Shown here one piece after another: positions 1 to 8,426 of a DNA stretch of 64,000 nt; the first letter of the stretch is position 1; every line of letters begins with the position of its first letter. Under the pieces are notes generated by a model. That model worked only from the letters and a program-made list of their open reading frames with translations, did no database searches and was not told where the DNA came from. The stretch comes from CAXXOZ01 sp963676435 (GTDB lineage Bacteria > Bacillota > Clostridia > Lachnospirales > Lachnospiraceae). The position numbers and the translations under genes were made by a program. The stretch spans positions 124,001 to 188,000 of the forward strand of contig CAXXOZ010000006.1 of the NCBI GenBank assembly GCA_963676435.2. The letters are read 5' to 3'.

Positions 1-929
1 CCCTTTTTTCCATTACTTAATTCCACTTCTAAACCAATAGGATAAGGAGCTATTCTTTTTAAAAAAACTTTTATTACATCTGGATCAAACAACTCACCTG
101 AGTTTTCTTTCATAAATTCTATAGCTAAATGTGGAAGCCTTGCTTCATGATAAGGTCTCTTTGAAGTTAATGCATCATACACATCAACAACTGCAAGTAT
201 TCTAGCAAAGGCTGGAATGTTATTCTTACTTTTACCAAACGGATAACCAGAGCCATTATAGCGTTCATGATGCTGAAGAATAGCAACGCTCGAAACTGAA
301 GATAAATTAAAGTTTTCTTTTATATAATTAAAACCATTTCTAGAATGTTCTTTAATTACCTCAAATTCCTCATCAGTTAATTTACCTTTTTTATCAAGTA
401 TATCTTTAGAAACAAACTTTTTACCTATATCATGTAATAAAGCAGCTATGCCCAGAGCATTTAAAGTATCCCTGTTTAATCCGATTCCTGCTCCTATTGC
501 AACAGCAAGTACTGCAACATTAATACTGTGATAATAAGTGTAATCATCATAGACTTTTAAATCAATAACATTTACCATTACTTCCTTATTACTTATTATA
601 TCATCAACAATATTAGAAACAATACCTTTCATGTCTCCTACATTTTTTAATAATTCTTTTTTATCTTTTTCTGATTCTGATATATAAATGTCCTTTAACT
701 TTTTAATTGTAGCCATTTTTATTTCAGGGGATATAAATTCATCAATCTCAATATCCTCAGAAAATCTGTCTTTAATATAAACCCCTGCATATCCAAGAGC
801 TTTGATTCGATGAATATATTCTTTTTTAATAAGGGAGTTATATGTTAATAGTACTTGTCCACCACTATTAAACAGTGTTTTTCCTAACACCATTCCCTCT
901 TTAATGTTATCGATACCTATATATCTCAT
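1..929 (-). CDS. HD-GYP domain phosphodiesterase, C-terminus beyond window
   Basis: The reading frame opens at an ATG at 929, preceded by AAGGGG, and stays open to the left edge, so the C-terminal end is missing. It begins MRYIGIDNIKEGMVLGKTLF. The core shows HDIGKK and HHERYNGSGYP, the metal-binding and GYP signatures of HD-GYP proteins, which hydrolyse c-di-GMP. An N-terminal segment of about 80 residues, similar in layout to that of the HD-GYP protein at 2525, precedes the catalytic domain. There is no obvious membrane segment, so it is probably cytoplasmic. metK lies directly upstream in the same direction, with about 58 bases between. Family assignment is firm; activity and true length are not visible. 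Confidence 0.9.
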   Translation of the reverse strand, partial: MRYIGIDNIKEGMVLGKTLFNSGGQVLLTYNSLIKKEYIHRIKALGYAGVYIKDRFSEDIEIDEFISPEIKMATIKKLKDIYISESEKDKKELLKNVGDMKGIVSNIVDDIISNKEVMVNVIDLKVYDDYTYYHSINVAVLAVAIGAGIGLNRDTLNALGIAALLHDIGKKFVSKDILDKKGKLTDEEFEVIKEHSRNGFNYIKENFNLSSVSSVAILQHHERYNGSGYPFGKSKNNIPAFARILAVVDVYDALTSKRPYHEARLPHLAIEFMKENSGELFDPDVIKVFLKRIAPYPIGLEVELSNGKK

Positions 930-986
930 TTTTTCCCCTTAAAAATAACCATGCAATACACCTTGATAAATTCTATCACAGCTAAT

Positions 987-2180
987 CTATTTAGTCAAAA
1001 ACTCCTTTAGCATTTCAACTTTATCAAGAGCTTCCCATGGAAGACTTAAATTTGTTCTTCCAAAATGTCCATAAGAAGCTGTTTGCTTGTATATAGGTCT
1101 TCTAAGATCAAGCATTTTAATTATTCCTGCAGGTCTTAAATCAAAGTTATCTCTGATTATTTCAACTATTTTTTCATTGCTTATCTTACCAGTTCCAAAT
1201 GTGTCAACCATTATTGATGTAGGATGTGCTACACCTATAGCATATGAAAGTTGAATCTCACATCTTTTAGCTAATCCTGAAGCTACTATATTTTTAGCTA
1301 CATATCTTGCTGCATAAGCTGCTGATCTGTCAACTTTTGTACAATCTTTTCCAGAAAATGCTCCTCCACCGTGCCTTGCATATCCACCATATGTATCTAC
1401 AATGATTTTTCTTCCTGTCAGACCACTGTCTCCATGAGGACCACCGATAACAAATCTTCCTGTAGGATTTATAAAATATTTTGTATCCTCATCAACAAGT
1501 TCTTTTGGTATAACATGATCAAAAACATGTTTTTTAATATCTTCTTCAATTTTTTCTAGAGATACATCTTCATCGTGTTGTGTTGATAGTACAACTGTAT
1601 TTAAATGTATAGGTTTACCTTCTTCATCGTACTCAACTGTTACCTGAGCTTTACCATCAGGACGTAGATACTTAAGGGTCCCCTCTTTTCTAACTTGGGT
1701 AAGTCTGTATGTTAACTTGTGAGCTAAGTCTATAGGGTAAGGCATATAACTTTCTGTTTCATCAGTTGCATAACCAAACATCATTCCTTGGTCACCAGCA
1801 CCTATTTCTTCTATTTCTTCGTCAGTTAGTCTTTCTACTCTAGCTTCTAGTGCCAGATTAACTCCCATAGCGATGTCACTAGACTGCTTATCTAAAGAGA
1901 TAATAACGGCACAGGTATTTCCATCAAATCCAACCTCAGAACTATTATATCCAATCTCTTTTACTGTTTGCCTTACTATTGCCTGGTAATCAATATTTGC
2001 ATGAGATGTAATTTCCCCCATAACCATAACAAAACCAGTATTTGTACATGTTTCACAGGCCACCCTGCTCATTGGATCCTGTTCTAGTAAAGCATCTAAT
2101 ATTGCATCTGAAACCTGATCGCATAGTTTATCAGGATGTCCTTCTGTAACTGATTCTGAAGTAAATAATGTTTTTTCCAC
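987..2180 (-). CDS. metK: S-adenosylmethionine synthetase
   Basis: Methionine adenosyltransferase makes S-adenosylmethionine from ATP and methionine. The 397-residue length is normal for bacterial MetK. Visible signatures are TEGHPDKLCDQVSDA near residue 12, GAGDQGMMFGYA near 127, GPHGDSGLTGRKIIVDTYGG near 248 and GGGAFSGKDCTKVDRS near 272, which form the ATP, Mg/K and phosphate sites. A cytoplasmic tetramer is expected from the family. The gene is preceded on its own strand by a SAM-I riboswitch with a terminator, so its expression should fall when S-adenosylmethionine is abundant. The AGGAGG at the end of the leader fits the ATG at 2180. Confidence 0.98.
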   Translation of the reverse strand: MEKTLFTSESVTEGHPDKLCDQVSDAILDALLEQDPMSRVACETCTNTGFVMVMGEITSHANIDYQAIVRQTVKEIGYNSSEVGFDGNTCAVIISLDKQSSDIAMGVNLALEARVERLTDEEIEEIGAGDQGMMFGYATDETESYMPYPIDLAHKLTYRLTQVRKEGTLKYLRPDGKAQVTVEYDEEGKPIHLNTVVLSTQHDEDVSLEKIEEDIKKHVFDHVIPKELVDEDTKYFINPTGRFVIGGPHGDSGLTGRKIIVDTYGGYARHGGGAFSGKDCTKVDRSAAYAARYVAKNIVASGLAKRCEIQLSYAIGVAHPTSIMVDTFGTGKISNEKIVEIIRDNFDLRPAGIIKMLDLRRPIYKQTASYGHFGRTNLSLPWEALDKVEMLKEFLTK

Positions 2181-2230
2181 TTTTAATCCTCCTAATTCTT
2201 TTATGTAAAAATGTTTTTTAGAACTTTTTA

Positions 2231-2376
2231 TTAAATAAATAAGGGTCCGCTAAGCGGACCCGACATGTCTTGCCAAATCCTCTTATTGATCGATTTCTCG
2301 CTCGGGGTGGCACCTTCCTTGGCAGGGGTTGCCGTGACTTCACAGATCCTTGTATCTCCATCACTCTAAATAAGAG
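2231..2376 (-). promoter_or_regulatory. SAM-I (S-box) riboswitch with intrinsic terminator, controlling metK
   Basis: Read on the minus strand, the aptamer runs from CTCTTATTTAGAGTGATGGAG (P1 5' side near 2376) through GAAGTCACGGCAACCCC and AAGGTGCCA to GATCAATAAGAGGA (P1 3' side at 2280-2285). These are the conserved S-box blocks. A GC-rich hairpin GGGTCCGC/GCGGACCC at 2243-2261, followed by TTATTTATTT, forms the terminator. By the established mechanism, SAM binding favours P1 and the terminator, switching metK off. Confidence 0.95.
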
Positions 2377-2411
2377 AAAATTATTTATATTTCACATTTT
2401 TCATCTATGTT

Positions 2412-2440
2412 ATATTATATCTTTTCCTTATAAAAGTCAA
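2412..2440 (-). promoter_or_regulatory. Promoter upstream of the metK riboswitch
   Basis: On the minus strand TTGACT (2435-2440) is followed by TAATAT/TATAAT (2412-2419), with 17 or 15 bases between depending on the -10 register chosen. It lies about 35 bases before the riboswitch aptamer. Confidence 0.65.
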
Positions 2441-2457
2441 GGGAAAGGCTATATATG

Positions 2458-2486
2458 TTTACAATTTTAGTAGTGTATTGTATAAT
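2458..2486 (+). promoter_or_regulatory. Promoter for the HD-GYP gene at 2525
   Basis: TTTACA (2458-2463), a 17-base spacer and TATAAT (2481-2486) lie 38 bases before the ATG. A strong AGGAGGG ribosome binding site follows. Confidence 0.7.
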
Positions 2487-2524
2487 TGCTTATATAATCT
2501 GACAGAACTAGGAGGGATATCTTA

Positions 2525-3613
2525 ATGGCTAAGAAAAGAGTTTCTTTAAGAAATTTAACTCCAAATATGATTGTTGCAAATGATGTTTATACAATGCATG
2601 ACCAGCTAATAATTCCGCAACATACAGTTCTAAATGATGAGATTATCGATCGACTAAAATCTTATTCTATTCCTTATGTAATAATTGACGATGAGGGAAT
2701 TCAAACAAATCAAATCTTATCATCTAGGGGTGAGTCTACCCTTTCAGAAAGAATTCAGGAAAGCATAGAATTTAAAGAGTTTAAGGAAGTTTATCAAAAA
2801 CAGGCTGCTAAGTTTAAAAAAATGCTAGAGAGCGCTGTTTATTCAGGAGAAACTCTAGATACAGAAGAGTTATTAGATACCTCAATGACTTTATTAGCAA
2901 AATCAAGAAATTCTTTACATATATTTGATATTCTCCATAATATGCATGAAACTGATGATGTAACCTATGCACACAGTATTAATGCTTCTTTGTTGTGTGT
3001 AATAATTGGTCAATGGGTAGGATTTTCAAAAAAAGACTTAGATGTCCTTTGTATCGGAGGTTTATTACACGACATTGGCAAATTATTAATACCAGATAGT
3101 ATTATGTATAAAAAGGGAAGACTTACAACAAACGAGTTTGAAATAGCAAAGACTCATGCAGTTAGAGGATATGATTTGTTAACAAATAAAAATATGGATG
3201 ATAGAATAGCAAAAATGGCCTTAATGCACCACGAAAGATATGATGGCTCAGGTTATCCACTTGGAATAAAAGGAAATGACATAGAAGATTTTGCAAAAAT
3301 TCTATCAATAGCTGATGTTTATGATGCTATGACTGCAACTAGATGCTACAGGGATGCATTATGTCCCTTTGAAGCTATCAGGATTTTTGAAAATGAAGGT
3401 TTGCAAAAATATGATCCAAAATTCATTATGACTTTCCTGGAAAATGTGGTTTGCTCCTACATTAATAATAAGGTTATATTGAGTAATGGAATGATTGGAG
3501 ATGTAGTTTTTATAAATAAACCTAAACTATCAAAACCAATTATAAAACTTGATGATGAAAGCTTTATAGATTTATCCAAAGAAAAAGGTGTCGATATATT
3601 AGCTATACTTTAA
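2525..3613 (+). CDS. HD-GYP domain c-di-GMP phosphodiesterase
   Basis: A 362-residue soluble protein. Residues 1-60 form a small N-terminal module of the kind that often precedes HD-GYP domains in Clostridia (SLRNLTPNMIVANDVYTMHD). The catalytic half has HDIGK at 182-186 and HHERYDGSGYP further on, the full HD plus GYP signature, so c-di-GMP hydrolysis is expected. Start chosen by AGGAGGG eight bases before the ATG. It is transcribed divergently from metK and ends at a clear terminator shared with convergent murA. It is paralogous to the HD-GYP protein at the left edge. With the flagellin module and two GGDEF proteins nearby, a role in the motile/sessile switch is an inference. Confidence 0.93.
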   Translation: MAKKRVSLRNLTPNMIVANDVYTMHDQLIIPQHTVLNDEIIDRLKSYSIPYVIIDDEGIQTNQILSSRGESTLSERIQESIEFKEFKEVYQKQAAKFKKMLESAVYSGETLDTEELLDTSMTLLAKSRNSLHIFDILHNMHETDDVTYAHSINASLLCVIIGQWVGFSKKDLDVLCIGGLLHDIGKLLIPDSIMYKKGRLTTNEFEIAKTHAVRGYDLLTNKNMDDRIAKMALMHHERYDGSGYPLGIKGNDIEDFAKILSIADVYDAMTATRCYRDALCPFEAIRIFENEGLQKYDPKFIMTFLENVVCSYINNKVILSNGMIGDVVFINKPKLSKPIIKLDDESFIDLSKEKGVDILAIL

Positions 3614-3620
3614 ATTAAGA

Positions 3621-3650
3621 TGTGCCATGTTTTCACATGGCACATTTTTT
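3621..3650 (+). terminator. Intrinsic terminator after the HD-GYP gene
   Basis: TGTGCCATGT (3621-3630) and ACATGGCACA (3634-3643) form a perfect stem, followed by TTTTTT on the plus strand. It overlaps the 3' end of the convergent murA gene by two bases. Confidence 0.9.
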
Positions 3651-4941
3651 AACTTACTTTTAATTTGAATTTTCTTATTTCTTTTTCGGTTTTTACTTTT
3701 GCTATTACAGCTCCAAGTCCTTGAAGCTTTTTGTCAAATTCTTCATAGCCTCGTTCTATATATTTTATATCATCAATTGTAGTAAATCCATCTGCAGCAA
3801 TACCTGCAAGAACTAAAGCGGCTCCTGCCCTTAAGTCTGGTGCGTAAACTTCTGCACCAGTATATTTTTCTACTCCGTCTATTATTGCTGTATTTCCTTC
3901 TACTTTGATTTTTGCACCCATTCGACTAAGCTCATCCACATATTTAAATCTGTTTTCAAAAATGCTTTCTGTAACAATACTTGTTCCTTTTCCTAATGCC
4001 AGCGCAATCACAATCTGTGGCTGCATATCTGTTGGAAAACCTGGATAAGGCAAAGTTTTTACATGGGTATTTACAATCATTTCTCCTGCAATAACTCTTA
4101 ATGAATCATCATATTCTTCGACAACACATCCCATTTCTAAAATCTTTGATGTTATAGATTCAAGGTGTTTTGGAATAACATTTTTCACAAGAACATTACC
4201 ACCTGTAACTGCTGCCCCAAACATAAACGTACCAGCTTCAATCTGGTCTGGTATAACAGTGTACTCAGTACTATGAAGCTTTTTCACTCCTTTAATTCTA
4301 ATTACATCTGTGCCTGCGCCTTTGATGTTTGCTCCCATACTGTTTAGCATATTTGCTGTGTCTACAATATGTGGCTCTTTCGCCGCATTTTCAATACTTG
4401 TTTCGCCTTCTGCTAAAACTGCTGCCAACATAACATTAATCGTAGCCCCTACGGAAACAACATCCATATATATACTGTTTCCTTCAAGCTTTTCTGCTTG
4501 AGCTACTAGCATTCCGTGATCGATATCAACATGTGCACCTAATGCTTTAAATCCTTTTATGTGCTGATCTATTGGTCTACTACCAATTTCACAACCACCT
4601 GGCAAAGCTACTTCAGCTTTTTTAAATCTTCCTAATAATGCACCTAATAAGTAATAAGAGGCTCTAATCTTTTTAATGTTCTCATAATCTATCCTTAATG
4701 AATCCACTCCTGATCCATCAATTATCACACTATGTTTCCCCTTTTTGCTTACCTTTGCACCAATTTCTTCTATCGAGTTAAGTAAAACATTCACATCTCT
4801 AACATCTGGTAAGTTATCGATGTAAACTTTTTCATCTGTCAGTATAGCCGCTGCAACAATTGCCAATGAAGCATTTTTTGCTCCACCAATCTCCACCTCT
4901 CCCAAAAGCGGTGTTCCACCCTTAATAATATACTGTTCCAT
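3649..4941 (-). CDS. murA: UDP-N-acetylglucosamine 1-carboxyvinyltransferase
   Basis: MurA catalyses the first committed step of peptidoglycan synthesis, transferring enolpyruvate from phosphoenolpyruvate to UDP-GlcNAc in the cytoplasm. The 430-residue length is standard. K22-N23 (GGAKNAS) and the fosfomycin-target cysteine C117 (LPGGCEIGSRPID) are both present, so the enzyme should be active and fosfomycin-sensitive in principle. Many Firmicutes carry two MurA paralogues; which one this is cannot be told here. It is followed within 125 bases by a cell-wall endopeptidase gene upstream on the same strand, though a terminator separates the two. Confidence 0.96.
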   Translation of the reverse strand: MEQYIIKGGTPLLGEVEIGGAKNASLAIVAAAILTDEKVYIDNLPDVRDVNVLLNSIEEIGAKVSKKGKHSVIIDGSGVDSLRIDYENIKKIRASYYLLGALLGRFKKAEVALPGGCEIGSRPIDQHIKGFKALGAHVDIDHGMLVAQAEKLEGNSIYMDVVSVGATINVMLAAVLAEGETSIENAAKEPHIVDTANMLNSMGANIKGAGTDVIRIKGVKKLHSTEYTVIPDQIEAGTFMFGAAVTGGNVLVKNVIPKHLESITSKILEMGCVVEEYDDSLRVIAGEMIVNTHVKTLPYPGFPTDMQPQIVIALALGKGTSIVTESIFENRFKYVDELSRMGAKIKVEGNTAIIDGVEKYTGAEVYAPDLRAGAALVLAGIAADGFTTIDDIKYIERGYEEFDKKLQGLGAVIAKVKTEKEIRKFKLKVS

Positions 4942-5024
4942 TCAATTCTCCTAAATATACATTTATTCTAACATATATGATTATATCACAATGTGTCAAT
5001 TTGTAAATGGCTAAAAAAATGCCT

Positions 5025-5049
5025 AAAAAAGGAAGCTTTTTTAGCTTCC
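5025..5049 (-). terminator. Intrinsic terminator of the M23 peptidase gene
   Basis: GGAAGCT (5031-5037) pairs with AGCTTCC (5043-5049); on the minus strand the hairpin is followed by TTTTTT (5025-5030). It separates the peptidase transcript from murA. Confidence 0.88.
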
Positions 5050-5063
5050 TTTAAAACTTTAAT

Positions 5064-6602
5064 TTAATATGATAAATAACTTAAAGGATTTTGCGGCACT
5101 CCATTTACAATTACTTCAAAATGAAGATGCGGTCCTGTACTTCTTCCTGTACTACCAACAAGGCCTATGTTTTGGTACTGATCAACTGACTGACCTGTCG
5201 AAACTGATATGCTGCTTAAATGTGCATAACGGGTTTTCTTTCCATCAGGATGTCTAAGAACAACACAGTATCCATATCCACCCATCCATCCTGCACTGTC
5301 AACTACTCCTCCGCAAGATGCAAATACAGCTGATCCTGAAGGTTTGTATATATCTATACCTTCATGGAGCCTTCCCCATCTGTATCCGAAATATGATGAA
5401 ATACTTCCTCCATAAACCGGCCAAACATAGGTTGGTGGAACCAGTGTTCCTGTTTTTATTATTTTTGGTTCAGATTCTGAAATCAAACTTTGCGCAATAA
5501 TCTCTCTATCTGTTTCAACACCATTTCTATATGTAACAATAGCTGTAACTTTTCTATATCCTTTTTTACCTGAATCTACAACTACTTGCTCACCTTTGTA
5601 CATTGAGTCATCTTCTATATATATAACATCAGCCTTGTATGACTCTTCATATGTTACTTCCTCTTCAACTATTACAGAAAGTTCTGGTTCTGGAACTGTA
5701 ACTGTAAGTTGATCTCCTACTCCAATAGTAGATGAAGCTTTTATACCATCGTTCATAGATAGTAATTTTTCTAGGGATAAGTCAAATTTTGATGCTATAT
5801 ATGAAAGGTTATCACCTGATTCAACTACATAGATCTTATTTGACTCTGTATCTTTTGTTACTGCATCTATAGCTTCATCTAATGTTAATATACTTCCTAC
5901 ATCAACACATGTTTCTAAAATTTCAATTTGTTCTGCAAATGCCAATGAAAACACACCGTCATTTTCTCCAGAAGTAGGATCTACTTCTTCGACTTCTGAT
6001 GCATCTAAAACATCAGTTTCAGATGACATAACTGCAACTACATCATTTTCTTCTATTTCAACTTTTGTGATGTCATAAGTAACCGCTGAAAATACACCTT
6101 CACTTGTTTCTGATAATTCTACCTGAAAATCATTTTCCTCATCGTAGTCTGCTTTTGCAGCTTCTAATAAACTAACAATGTCTTCTTTATTTTCAAGAGT
6201 AACTGTAAAACCATCTATACTAACAACATAGGCCTGAGTTTTTGTAAGTCCTGAATTGTCTTTTAAAGTATTATATACTATCTCTTCAATATTTTCTTCT
6301 AAATCCATAGAACCAAAAATTCGGTTTTCTTCTAATATTTCAATTTTAGGTTCTACATATACTATTGAGTCTGCCTCTTCATTAAGTTTAAGTCTTGCAT
6401 TTAACACAGCCTCCTCAATAATTTCTTTATTTGGAGCTGCTCCTATTTCTTCACCATCTAAAACTAAAACATAATAACCTGAATTATCACTAATAACACT
6501 TCCAACCCAAGGAAATGCAAATAAAATAATAAAACACGCTATTATTCCAGTAATTATATATGTAAAGTTTAACTTTTTATGATGTCTGGTTATTTTTTTC
6601 AT
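5064..6602 (-). CDS. Cell-wall M23 metallopeptidase with LysM and G5 domains
   Basis: A 512-residue exported or membrane-anchored protein. Residues about 12-33 form one hydrophobic segment after a basic N-terminus. A long acidic region follows, then a LysM module (YVVESGDNLSYIASKFDLS), a G5 domain (VTYRNGVETDREII) and a C-terminal M23 (lysostaphin-like) peptidase with HEGID and HLHFEV zinc/catalytic motifs. M23 enzymes cut peptide cross-links of peptidoglycan, and LysM and G5 bind the wall. The gene sits between murA and pgsA with its own promoter and terminator. A role in wall remodelling is well supported; direct activity is inferred from intact motifs. Confidence 0.93.
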   Translation of the reverse strand: MKKITRHHKKLNFTYIITGIIACFIILFAFPWVGSVISDNSGYYVLVLDGEEIGAAPNKEIIEEAVLNARLKLNEEADSIVYVEPKIEILEENRIFGSMDLEENIEEIVYNTLKDNSGLTKTQAYVVSIDGFTVTLENKEDIVSLLEAAKADYDEENDFQVELSETSEGVFSAVTYDITKVEIEENDVVAVMSSETDVLDASEVEEVDPTSGENDGVFSLAFAEQIEILETCVDVGSILTLDEAIDAVTKDTESNKIYVVESGDNLSYIASKFDLSLEKLLSMNDGIKASSTIGVGDQLTVTVPEPELSVIVEEEVTYEESYKADVIYIEDDSMYKGEQVVVDSGKKGYRKVTAIVTYRNGVETDREIIAQSLISESEPKIIKTGTLVPPTYVWPVYGGSISSYFGYRWGRLHEGIDIYKPSGSAVFASCGGVVDSAGWMGGYGYCVVLRHPDGKKTRYAHLSSISVSTGQSVDQYQNIGLVGSTGRSTGPHLHFEVIVNGVPQNPLSYLSY

Positions 6603-6663
6603 AATTTTTAAACCCTAATCCCTTTTATTAATTCGTAACTGTTCTGTAACACTTTCGTAATAT

Positions 6664-6692
6664 ATATTACCAATAAATCACTGTTTTGTAAA
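6664..6692 (-). promoter_or_regulatory. Promoter of the M23 peptidase gene
   Basis: On the minus strand TTTACA (6687-6692), 17 bases, TAATAT (6664-6669). It overlaps the divergent pgsA promoter region. Confidence 0.6.
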
Positions 6693-6699
6693 GAGAAAG

Positions 6700-6728
6700 T
6701 TGACTTTTTTTTTCGATACCTATATAAT
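6700..6728 (+). promoter_or_regulatory. Promoter of pgsA
   Basis: TTGACT (6700-6705), a 17-base spacer rich in T, then TATAAT (6723-6728); the ATG follows 36 bases later. A near-consensus housekeeping promoter. Confidence 0.8.
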
Positions 6729-6764
6729 TTTCATATATCTAAATATTCTCAAGGAGTCCCTAAA

Positions 6765-7364
6765 ATGCATATAAAAAAAGAAGATTTTTTGAAACTCCCT
6801 AATATATTAACTTACATCAGAATACTTTTGGTGCCTGTTTTTATTTATGTGTTTTTAAATGCTATCACTACTCTAGATTTTCTTTTGGCAGGGCTCATTG
6901 TCGTTGTTTCTGGACTAACTGATTTATTTGATGGATTAATCGCCAGAAGATTTCATATTATAACTGATTTAGGAAAAGTACTTGATCCTATTGCTGATAA
7001 ATTAATGCAGGCAGCAATGTTTTTGTGTGTAATAATAAGAGGTTGGGAAGTTAAATCTGTTTTTAATGTACTATTAATAATAAGCATTTTGTTTGTTATT
7101 AAGGAAATCGTAACATTTTTAGTAAGCGCAGTATTGTATAAAAAAGGTTTTCATTTAGATGGTTCAATGTGGTTTGGAAAGGCCTGTACAGTTGTAATAT
7201 ATCTTGTAATGCTAACGATAATAATGGTTCCTCAAATAAATACAGCTACAAGACTTATACTTCTTCTCGTAGCTGGACTTTTCTTAATTCTTGCTTTCAC
7301 CTTTTATATGTACGAATACAAAAAAATGTATGATGTTTTTAAATTACAATCAAAAACTAATTAA
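6765..7364 (+). CDS. pgsA: CDP-diacylglycerol-glycerol-3-phosphate 3-phosphatidyltransferase
   Basis: An integral membrane enzyme making phosphatidylglycerol phosphate from CDP-diacylglycerol and glycerol 3-phosphate. The 199-residue protein has the complete CDP-alcohol phosphotransferase signature D-x2-D-G-x2-A-R-x8-G-x3-D-x3-D in the stretch that begins DLFDGLIARRF and ends GKVLDPIADK, plus four to five hydrophobic segments. The first residues (LKLPNILTYIRILLVPVF-like) match the usual PgsA start. The stop codon abuts the stop of the convergent flavin reductase gene with no bases between and no visible terminator. Confidence 0.93.
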   Translation: MHIKKEDFLKLPNILTYIRILLVPVFIYVFLNAITTLDFLLAGLIVVVSGLTDLFDGLIARRFHIITDLGKVLDPIADKLMQAAMFLCVIIRGWEVKSVFNVLLIISILFVIKEIVTFLVSAVLYKKGFHLDGSMWFGKACTVVIYLVMLTIIMVPQINTATRLILLLVAGLFLILAFTFYMYEYKKMYDVFKLQSKTN

Positions 7365-7928
7365 CTATTTCTTTTTAACAGAGTATCCAAATTTTCCAAG
7401 CTTTTTCCCAAGAGAATAATATTCCCCATGAGAATATACAATTGGCTGAGCTTTGCTTAAATCAAATTTACCCTTTGAATCCATATATTCTTTATCTGCA
7501 TGAACATTTAAAACTTTTCCCACAAACATATCATGAGATCCATAATTAACAATATCAACTACCTTGCACTCAATATTTATTGGACTCTCCTTTATGAGAG
7601 GTGCATTGATATGCACTGCCTTTTCTTTTGTAAGTTTCAATTTTTTAAATTTATCAATATCTCTTCCGGACTTAACACCACAATAATCGGTAGCGTAAGT
7701 TAAATCTTTAGTTGTAAGATTGATCGCAAATTCTTTTGTTCTTTTTATTATATCATAGGAATATCTTTCTGGTTTTATACTAATATATACAAGAGCAGGG
7801 TTTGTACAAATTGTACCCGTCCATGCAAGTGTTATTATATTGGCTCTATTCTTTTCATCTGCACAAGTAGCCATAACTGCTGGCAGTGGATAAAGCATAT
7901 TTCCTGGTTTCCAAATTTCTTTTGACAT
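7365..7928 (-). CDS. Flavin reductase-like FMN-binding protein
   Basis: A 187-residue cytoplasmic protein of the flavin reductase/FMN-binding split-barrel type: PLPAVMATCADEKNRANIIT near the N-terminus, WTGTICTNPALVYISIKPERYS, then FAINL and ECKVVDIVNYGSHDMFVGKV. Family members bind FMN and reduce flavin or small substrates; substrate here is unknown. It lies 9 bases downstream of the DUF4358 lipoprotein gene and may be co-transcribed with it and the SGNH hydrolase gene. The association gives no clear functional clue. Confidence 0.85.
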   Translation of the reverse strand: MSKEIWKPGNMLYPLPAVMATCADEKNRANIITLAWTGTICTNPALVYISIKPERYSYDIIKRTKEFAINLTTKDLTYATDYCGVKSGRDIDKFKKLKLTKEKAVHINAPLIKESPINIECKVVDIVNYGSHDMFVGKVLNVHADKEYMDSKGKFDLSKAQPIVYSHGEYYSLGKKLGKFGYSVKKK

Positions 7929-7937
7929 AAACTATTC

Positions 7938-8408
7938 CTATTCTAAATATGAATCTATTATTTTAACGATCTCATCTACATTTTCTGACATTACTAAATA
8001 TATAAAATTTCCAGAAGCATCTATAACTGCATTACATGCTATATCATATTCTTCTGGTATGTAATTATTCATCGCACCTTTTCTTTGTGAAACAATATTC
8101 TCTAGATTCTCTCTAAGGCTTGTGACTTCTGAATCTTCATTAACTTTCAACAAAACAACTGTTTCAACTTTTAGTCCATCTTGAGCTTCTACAAAAACAT
8201 ATTCCTCTAGAAGACTAGCATCTATACCATAATAATTATATAAATAATCATCATCATTTTCAAACATTGGCTCTAATTCAACTGATGAGACAATAGAATT
8301 ATAAACCTCTTTTGTTGTTGCTGTTAACCCTGAATCTGAAGAACCACATCCTGAGATTAAACCTATCATCAAACCTACAACACACATTAATAAAAAAACC
8401 TTTTTCAT
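7938..8408 (-). CDS. DUF4358-type lipoprotein
   Basis: A 156-residue predicted lipoprotein. Its signal peptide ends in the lipobox LISGC, so Cys21 would be lipidated and the protein held on the outer face of the membrane. The remainder (KEVYNSIVSSVELEPMF, YNYYGIDASLLEEYVF, KVNEDSEV, then a C-terminal YLVMSENVDEIVKIID) matches the pattern of DUF4358 proteins as I recall it. No enzymatic motif is visible. It directly follows an SGNH hydrolase gene, a pairing common in Firmicutes surface-acylation neighbourhoods, although the usual membrane acyltransferase is absent here. Confidence 0.75.
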   Translation of the reverse strand: MKKVFLLMCVVGLMIGLISGCGSSDSGLTATTKEVYNSIVSSVELEPMFENDDDYLYNYYGIDASLLEEYVFVEAQDGLKVETVVLLKVNEDSEVTSLRENLENIVSQRKGAMNNYIPEEYDIACNAVIDASGNFIYLVMSENVDEIVKIIDSYLE

Positions 8409-8426
8409 AACACTTCTCCTTATGCA

